Part shown: in pieces, positions 6,225 through 10,073 of the stretch | Numbering within the stretch: the stretch's first letter is position 1 | How the letters are laid out: every line of letters starts with the position of its first letter | Assembly (NCBI GenBank): GCA_023446735.1 | Contig: JAEXPQ010000048.1 | Span: forward strand, 1 to 10,073 | Origin: Verrucomicrobiota bacterium | GTDB taxonomy: Bacteria; Verrucomicrobiota; Verrucomicrobiia; Opitutales; Opitutaceae | DNA: 10,073 nt | Direction: 5' to 3' | The notes under the pieces: generated by a model | Databases searched by the model: none | What the model was told of the DNA's origin: nothing | The model's input: the letters and a program-made list of their open reading frames with translations, nothing else | Program-made: the position numbers and the translations under genes

Positions 6225-8720
6225 ATGATCACCCCGCGAACGTTGAAGCGCGCGCCGGCGTTGTGGCGCGCCTGTTTCCTTATGCTTACCACCGCGTGCG
6301 GCCTCGGCGCCGTTCCATCCTCGGCGGACACCCCGGCGCTTGCGCTCGACACCCGCGGATGCCTCTCGCGCCAGGGGCTCGACGTCCTCGTGTTCAGCAA
6401 TTGGTACGACGGCGCCTTCAGCGACGCGAAGATCGCGGGCATCGAGCTCATCCACCACGACGTGCGCACCGCCACCAATGGCGACGTGCGGCTCGAGCCC
6501 ACGCCGGGCCAGTGGGACGCGGTGCCCGAGTTGGTCGAGCGCAAGGTCCTCGCGGCGGAGCAGGCGATCGAGGTCCGGCTCGCCTACCGGGCCGAAGGAT
6601 TCGAATACACGCTTCGGGCCGAGGCCGCGGGCGACGCGGTGCGCCTGCAGGTGCGGCTGGACCGGCCGCTGCCCGCGGCTCTGGTCGGCCGGGCGGGGTT
6701 CAATCTCGAGTTCGTGCCGTCGGCCTATTTCGGGAAGGCGTATCTGCGCGACGGCGTGCCGGGCGTGTTCCCACGGTCGGCCGTGGGCGGGACGGGGCGA
6801 GGGGCGGACGGGGCGGCGGTGGCGACCCCGTTTGCGACCGGCCGGACGTTCGTGCTCGCGCCGGAGGAGCCCGCGCGCCGGGTCGCTATCGCGGCGCAGA
6901 TCGGGACGCTGGAGGTGTACGACGGCCGGCACAAGGCGCAGAACGGCTGGTTCGTGGTCCGCACGCCGTTGCCGGCCGACCGCACCGGCACGGTGGTCGA
7001 GTGGTTGCTCACAGCCCACACGGTGCCCGGCTGGCTGCGGCCGGCGGTGATCGGGCACTCGCAAGTTGGTTATCATCCGGCGGGGGCGAAGGTCGCGGTC
7101 GTCGAGTGCGATGCGCTCGCCCCGGCGCCGGAGAAGCTGCGGGTGCTGCGGCTGGATGCCGCGGGGACGGCGACCGAGGCCGCAACTGTGCCGGCGAACC
7201 GGTGGGGGCGATACCTGCGCTACGACTACTACCGGGCGGACTTCTCGGCGGTGCGGGAGCCCGGTCTGTACGTGCTGGAGGGGGCCGGTGTTCGCACGGC
7301 CCCGTTTCGCGTCGCGGCCGACGTGTATTCAGACACTTGGCAGGCTTCGCTCGGCGTGTTCCTGCCGGTGCAGATGGATCATATGAACGTCCGCGAGGCG
7401 CACCGGGTGTGGCATGGACTCGCGCACATGGACGACGCCCGCCAGGCCGCGCCCGGGCAGAAGCATTTCGACCTCTACGAGATGAGCCCCGAGACGGATT
7501 CGCCGTACCCGGCCGGCGCCCACATCCCCGGGCTCGCCGTCGGCGGCTGGTTCGACGCCGGCGATTTCGATCTGCGCACCCAGACCCACTACTCGCTCGT
7601 CTGCACCCTCGTGCAGACCTGGGAGCGTTTCCGACCGGAGTTCGACGGTACTTCGATCGACCAGCGGACCCGGCAAGTGGAGATCCATCGGCCGGACGGC
7701 GAGCCCGACCTGATCCAGCAGATCGAGCATGGTGCGCTCATGCTGCTCGCGCAGCACCGGGTGTTCGGCCACGCGATCCCCGGCATCGTCGACGCGACGC
7801 TGCACACCTACACGCACCTCGGCGACGGAGCCTCGCAGACGGACGGAAAGATCGACGATCCGGCCGATCCGGACAGCCGGCGCGACGACCGGCTCGCGTT
7901 CACCACGGCGACGACGGCCCTCAACTACGGCTCGGCCGGCGCGCTCGCCGCGGCCAGCCGGGCGCTGAGGGGCCATCGGCCGGCGCTGGCCGAGGAATGC
8001 CTGGCCACCGCGATCCGCGTGTGGGACTTCGAGAAGAGCCGCACGCCGAACCTGTTCCGCTTCGGCAACACGACCGGGGGCGATGTGGCGGTGGAGGAGT
8101 TCGGTGCGGCGGTCGAGCTATTGCGCGCGACGAAGGAGGCCCGCTTCGCGCAACGCATCGCGGCGCTGCTGTCGAATTTCGGCGAGAACTTCGCGTGGGC
8201 GGCGCTCGACGCCGTGCAGGTGCTGCCGCTGATGGACGGAGCCTACGCCACGGCGCTGAAGGCGCGGTTGGTGGCGCTGCGCGGCGCGATGGAACCGATG
8301 CTCACCGAGAATCCCTACGGCGTGCCGATCACTCGGATGGGCTGGGCGGGCAACGGTTTCGTGGCGCGGTACGGCGTGCTCGCCTACGAGATGCACCGCG
8401 CGTTTCCGGAGGAGTTCCCGGCGGGACCGGCGTTGCGGGCGATCGAATACCTCCACGGCTGCCACCCCGCGTCGGACCTGTCGTTCGTCTCGGCGGTGGG
8501 CACGCGTTCGAAGACCGTCGCCTACGGGAGCAACCGGGCGGACTTCACCTTCATCCCCGGCGGAGTCGTGCCGGGGGTGCTGGTGCTCCAACCGGACTTT
8601 CCCGAGAATCGGGAGGATTGGCCGTTTTTCTGGGGGCAGAACGAGTACGTGGTCGATCTCGCCGGGACCTACCTCTACCTCGCGCATGCCGCTCAGGAAC
8701 TCGCGTGCGAACACCGGTGA
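6225..8720 (+). CDS. Secreted glycoside hydrolase family 9 (cellulase-type) with Ig-like domain and extra N-terminal domain
   Basis: The ATG at 6225 gives an 831-residue protein starting with an export signal: basic residues R5/K8/R9, then hydrophobic residues 10-30, with cleavage plausible after A34 in VPSSAD. LTTAC (C25) could alternatively be a lipobox. Residues about 36-270 form a beta-rich region I do not recognise. Residues about 273-362 match the cellulase N-terminal Ig-like domain (HSQVGYHPAGAKVAVVE). The GH9 (alpha/alpha)6 catalytic domain spans about 370-825. It has the catalytic aspartate pair in GGWFDAGDFD (D444, D447) and the putative general-acid glutamate E807 in WGQNEYVVDL near the end, as is usual in GH9. 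Family members cleave beta-1,4-glucans or related beta-glucans with inversion, as endo-enzymes or exo-glucosaminidase/glucosidase types; the substrate here is inferred. It is divergent from the GH2 gene, suggesting joint glycan breakdown. No carbohydrate-binding module or dockerin is visible. The start lacks a Shine-Dalgarno motif; an upstream in-frame ATG at 6159 would bury the signal. Confidence 0.9.
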   Translation: MITPRTLKRAPALWRACFLMLTTACGLGAVPSSADTPALALDTRGCLSRQGLDVLVFSNWYDGAFSDAKIAGIELIHHDVRTATNGDVRLEPTPGQWDAVPELVERKVLAAEQAIEVRLAYRAEGFEYTLRAEAAGDAVRLQVRLDRPLPAALVGRAGFNLEFVPSAYFGKAYLRDGVPGVFPRSAVGGTGRGADGAAVATPFATGRTFVLAPEEPARRVAIAAQIGTLEVYDGRHKAQNGWFVVRTPLPADRTGTVVEWLLTAHTVPGWLRPAVIGHSQVGYHPAGAKVAVVECDALAPAPEKLRVLRLDAAGTATEAATVPANRWGRYLRYDYYRADFSAVREPGLYVLEGAGVRTAPFRVAADVYSDTWQASLGVFLPVQMDHMNVREAHRVWHGLAHMDDARQAAPGQKHFDLYEMSPETDSPYPAGAHIPGLAVGGWFDAGDFDLRTQTHYSLVCTLVQTWERFRPEFDGTSIDQRTRQVEIHRPDGEPDLIQQIEHGALMLLAQHRVFGHAIPGIVDATLHTYTHLGDGASQTDGKIDDPADPDSRRDDRLAFTTATTALNYGSAGALAAASRALRGHRPALAEECLATAIRVWDFEKSRTPNLFRFGNTTGGDVAVEEFGAAVELLRATKEARFAQRIAALLSNFGENFAWAALDAVQVLPLMDGAYATALKARLVALRGAMEPMLTENPYGVPITRMGWAGNGFVARYGVLAYEMHRAFPEEFPAGPALRAIEYLHGCHPASDLSFVSAVGTRSKTVAYGSNRADFTFIPGGVVPGVLVLQPDFPENREDWPFFWGQNEYVVDLAGTYLYLAHAAQELACEHR

Positions 8721-8795
8721 GCGGAAGCTGCAAGAAGCCGCTTGTCGGAGGCGGAGGGATGCGCGCACGATCAAGCCTCGTTCCGCGCTTCCTCC

Positions 8796-9167
8796 ATGCC
8801 GTTTTCCCACACCGTTGAAGATCGAGTCGTGCATGTCGCCTGGCACGGCTTGGTCTCGAAAGAGGACCTTCAGGCCTTCGGGAAGGAGATGCCCCAGATC
8901 GTGGCGAGCCTCGGCTTCGTGCCCGACGTGCTCCACACCTTCGAGGCGGTGGACGGGTACGGTTTTCAGCCGATCACGGTGTATATGTTTTCGTTGCTCC
9001 GAAAGCGCGTGCACATCCCGACTCCGGTGCGCTCCGCGGTGGTCGCGACGACGCCGGACACCCGGTCGCTGGCGAAGGTGTTCAAGGCCTTGAACCGAAC
9101 CAAGAACCTCGAGATGGATATCTTCGACTCCGAGGCGGTGGCGCGTCGTTGGCTCAAGCGCGAGTAA
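8796..9167 (+). CDS. Small STAS/SpoIIAA-like protein of unknown role
   Basis: The ATG at 8796 gives a 123-residue cytoplasmic protein with no signal or membrane segment; an in-frame TTG at 8742 would add 18 unconvincing residues. The layout fits the SpoIIAA-like/STAS fold. It has an opening beta-hairpin (TVEDRVVHVAWHGLVS), a helix after KEDLQAFGKEM, a strand and switch-like segment (DVLHTFEAVDG), a strand with VRSAVVATT, a helix rich in Lys/Asn (AKVFKALNR), and the family-typical close where a strand (EMDIFDSE) leads into VARRWL. Related proteins are small and of mostly unknown function; the anti-sigma-antagonist role of classic SpoIIAA is not implied. I see no conserved phospho-serine motif of the DSSG kind. 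It lies 75 bases after the GH9 gene on the same strand, but a functional link is not evident. Family assignment is from overall pattern, so it is moderate. Confidence 0.62.
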   Translation: MPFSHTVEDRVVHVAWHGLVSKEDLQAFGKEMPQIVASLGFVPDVLHTFEAVDGYGFQPITVYMFSLLRKRVHIPTPVRSAVVATTPDTRSLAKVFKALNRTKNLEMDIFDSEAVARRWLKRE

Positions 9168-9475
9168 GTTGGGAACGGGACTTCGGACCCAGGGGAGCGG
9201 ACAACGGACCTGCGGGAAGCGGAACTGATTCGAGGTGCGAGCCGCGTCACGCCGCAGAAACCGGACGGCGACGGAAGCCAACAAAAGAGGGAAGGGCGGA
9301 ATGGCCGCGTTCGCTCAGGTCGCCGGGAGCCCTGTACTCAAACTTTGAAACCAAACTCCGAACTCCGAACTCCAAACTCCGAACTCCGAACCCTGAACCC
9401 TGAACTCTGAACCCTGTACTCTGAACCCTGAACCAACCGTTGCCCCTGAACCCCGCACGCCGGCGGGCGGCCCGG
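9168..9475. other. Convergent intergenic gap, non-coding
   Basis: These 308 bases lie between the ends of the STAS-like gene and the L,D-transpeptidase gene. No credible coding frame is present: the open frames here either overlap a gene antisense or run through the repeat. The first part (9168-9330) shows nothing I can name. The second part is the heptamer array. A weak 5-bp stem (9452-9467) lies just beyond the transpeptidase stop. Confidence 0.7.
9331..9434. repeat. Heptanucleotide short tandem repeat (AACTCCG / AACCCTG family)
   Basis: Positions 9354-9430 contain eleven consecutive 7-base units in exact register. They are AACTCCG (four copies), AACTCCA, AACCCTG (four copies), AACTCTG and TACTCTG. 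The flanks 9331-9353 carry degenerate units (TACTCA, AACTTTG, AAACCA), and 9431-9434 is a partial one. The plus strand is A/C-rich and the minus strand G/T-rich, unlike the balanced GC-rich surroundings. Units cluster by variant, with AACTCCG on the left and AACCCTG on the right, as expected from slippage and local duplication. The array sits between two convergent gene ends. Similar heptameric repeats (STRRs) are described in cyanobacteria, but homology is not claimed. Confidence 0.92.
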
Positions 9476-10018
9476 TCAGGGCCCGATCCAGACCAGGTCT
9501 CCGGTGCGGACTTGCTCGAAGAGTTCGACGATGTCGAGGTTGCCCATGCGCACGCAACCATGGCTGGCAGGCTGGCCGAGGTCGGCCTCGTGGTTGGTGC
9601 CGTGGATGTAGATGTAGCGGCTGTGGGTGTCGACTTCGCCGCCGGCATTCACGCCCGGCTCAAGCCCGCGCAGCCAGAGGATGCGGGAGGTGACGAAGTC
9701 GGTTTCCCCGGCGGCCGGATGGTACTCGTTGAAATGGAACCCCGTGCTGCGCCGGCCCTTGAAGACGATGCCGGGGGGCGAGCCGGCGCCGATCTTCTCG
9801 TCGATCTTGTGCAGGCCGGAGGGTGTGCCGAGCGAACCCTTCAGGTTGGAGGGCGGACGCTTCGAGGTGGAAACGACATAGGCCTTCCGGAGTTGGCCCC
9901 CCTCGAAAAAGCGCAGCGTCTGCCCGTTGAGGGAAACGACGAGAAGCCGGACTGTGGGCTTGATCCCCAGCGCGGCGCACTTATCGCTCACCAGTTCCAA
10001 TTCTGAATCCATCACCAT
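9476..10018 (-). CDS. L,D-transpeptidase (YkuD domain) without a signal peptide
   Basis: The 180-residue product has a YkuD/ErfK catalytic domain spanning most of its length (about 22-178). It contains the early strands VRLLVVSLNGQTLRFF, the TPSGLHKI motif, the conserved YIHGTNHE (H139) and the active-site SHGCVRM (H153, C155, R157). These enzymes attach an acyl group from the meso-diaminopimelate of one peptidoglycan stem peptide to the catalytic cysteine and transfer it to make 3-3 cross-links or anchor proteins. All catalytic residues are intact. The family normally works in the periplasm, yet no signal peptide or membrane anchor is seen. The frame cannot extend further because an in-frame TAA lies four codons before the ATG (read from 10030). 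The ATG read from 10012 is an alternative start that would remove the overlap with asd. It could have a cytoplasmic role or use another export route; this is unresolved. Confidence 0.92.
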   Translation of the reverse strand: MVMDSELELVSDKCAALGIKPTVRLLVVSLNGQTLRFFEGGQLRKAYVVSTSKRPPSNLKGSLGTPSGLHKIDEKIGAGSPPGIVFKGRRSTGFHFNEYHPAAGETDFVTSRILWLRGLEPGVNAGGEVDTHSRYIYIHGTNHEADLGQPASHGCVRMGNLDIVELFEQVRTGDLVWIGP

Positions 10019-10073
10019 GAAGAAGGCTTACAATGTCGGCATCGTCGGGGCCACTGGCGCCGTCGGTCAAGAG
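10017..10073 (+). CDS. asd: Aspartate-semialdehyde dehydrogenase, N-terminus (3' end cut by the window)
   Basis: Only 19 codons are visible, starting at ATG 10017, which give MKKAYNVGIVGATGAVGQE. This is the Rossmann-fold NADP-binding loop with GATGAVG, as at the start of aspartate-semialdehyde dehydrogenases. ArgC-type reductases are similar, but they usually read GATGYTG or GATGYVG. Asd reduces aspartyl phosphate to the semialdehyde, the branch point to lysine/diaminopimelate, threonine and methionine. The start codon shares two bases with the L,D-transpeptidase start on the other strand. There is no Shine-Dalgarno motif in the preceding bases, so a leaderless transcript is possible. The rest of the gene, including its catalytic cysteine, is beyond the window. 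Confidence 0.83.
   Translation, partial: MKKAYNVGIVGATGAVGQE

Noticed and set aside
5996..6544. 183-codon N-terminal extension of the GH2 frame
   Set aside because: It overlaps the GH9 gene antisense and has no signal or domain, whereas the ATG at 5995 begins with a clear signal peptide.
6263..8818. 851-codon plus-strand open frame within the GH9 gene
   Set aside because: It lies in another frame of the GH9 gene, is Arg/Gly-rich, and has no recognisable motif, while the GH9 frame has an intact signal peptide and catalytic residues.
9331..9434. CRISPR array
   Set aside because: Units are only 7 bases, contiguous and without spacers; this is a simple tandem repeat.
9452..9467. Intrinsic terminator for the L,D-transpeptidase gene
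   Set aside because: Only a 5-bp stem (CCCGC/GCGGG) with no T-run on either side; too weak to call in GC-rich DNA.
9247..9648. 133-codon minus-strand frame with repeating peptide (FRVQGS/FGVRS-like)
   Set aside because: The repeat peptide is a by-product of the heptamer array read in successive frames, and the rest is antisense or out of frame to the L,D-transpeptidase.

Overview
This GC-rich window (roughly 70% by eye, strongly G/C in third codon positions) looks like a chromosomal segment of a Gram-negative, polysaccharide-degrading bacterium. A Verrucomicrobiota/Opitutales-type genome is my best guess. It rests on base composition, the pairing of exported GH2 and GH9 glycoside hydrolases, weak or absent Shine-Dalgarno motifs, and a heptanucleotide repeat in an intergenic gap. 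No rRNA or other phylogenetic marker is present, so the assignment is inference.

Layout from left to right. (1) 2-802 (+) is the 3' end of a phosphorelay protein with a receiver and an HPt domain, probably the tail of a hybrid histidine kinase that starts before the window. (2) 864-2480 (+) is a predicted lipoprotein with Sel1-like helical repeats and a TonB C-terminal domain. (3) 2502-3413 (+) is a metal-dependent amidohydrolase of the amidohydrolase-2 type. (4) 3414-3514 is a convergent intergenic gap holding two perfect hairpins. (5) 3515-5995 (-) is a secreted GH2 beta-galactosidase-type enzyme. (6) 5996-6224 is the shared divergent upstream region of the two glycosidases. (7) 6225-8720 (+) is a secreted GH9 cellulase-type enzyme with an extra N-terminal domain. 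(8) 8796-9167 (+) is a small STAS/SpoIIAA-like protein. (9) 9168-9475 is a second convergent gap, containing a heptanucleotide tandem repeat. (10) 9476-10018 (-) is an L,D-transpeptidase without a signal peptide. (11) 10017 to the window end (+) is the first 19 codons of an aspartate-semialdehyde dehydrogenase gene, whose start codon overlaps that of the L,D-transpeptidase in a shared CATG.

Functionally, the GH2/GH9 pair is a small divergent glycan-degradation locus: an endo- or exo-acting beta-glucanase-type enzyme plus an exo-beta-glycosidase, both with export signals. Asd and the L,D-transpeptidase are linked conceptually through meso-diaminopimelate, which Asd helps to make and L,D-transpeptidases cross-link. 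The left three genes share a strand, but nothing ties their functions together. No RNA genes, insertion sequences, CRISPR arrays or phage genes were seen. I do not see a clearly new multi-gene system. The most unusual items are the TonB-C/Sel1 lipoprotein, the signal-less L,D-transpeptidase with its start-codon overlap, and the heptamer array.
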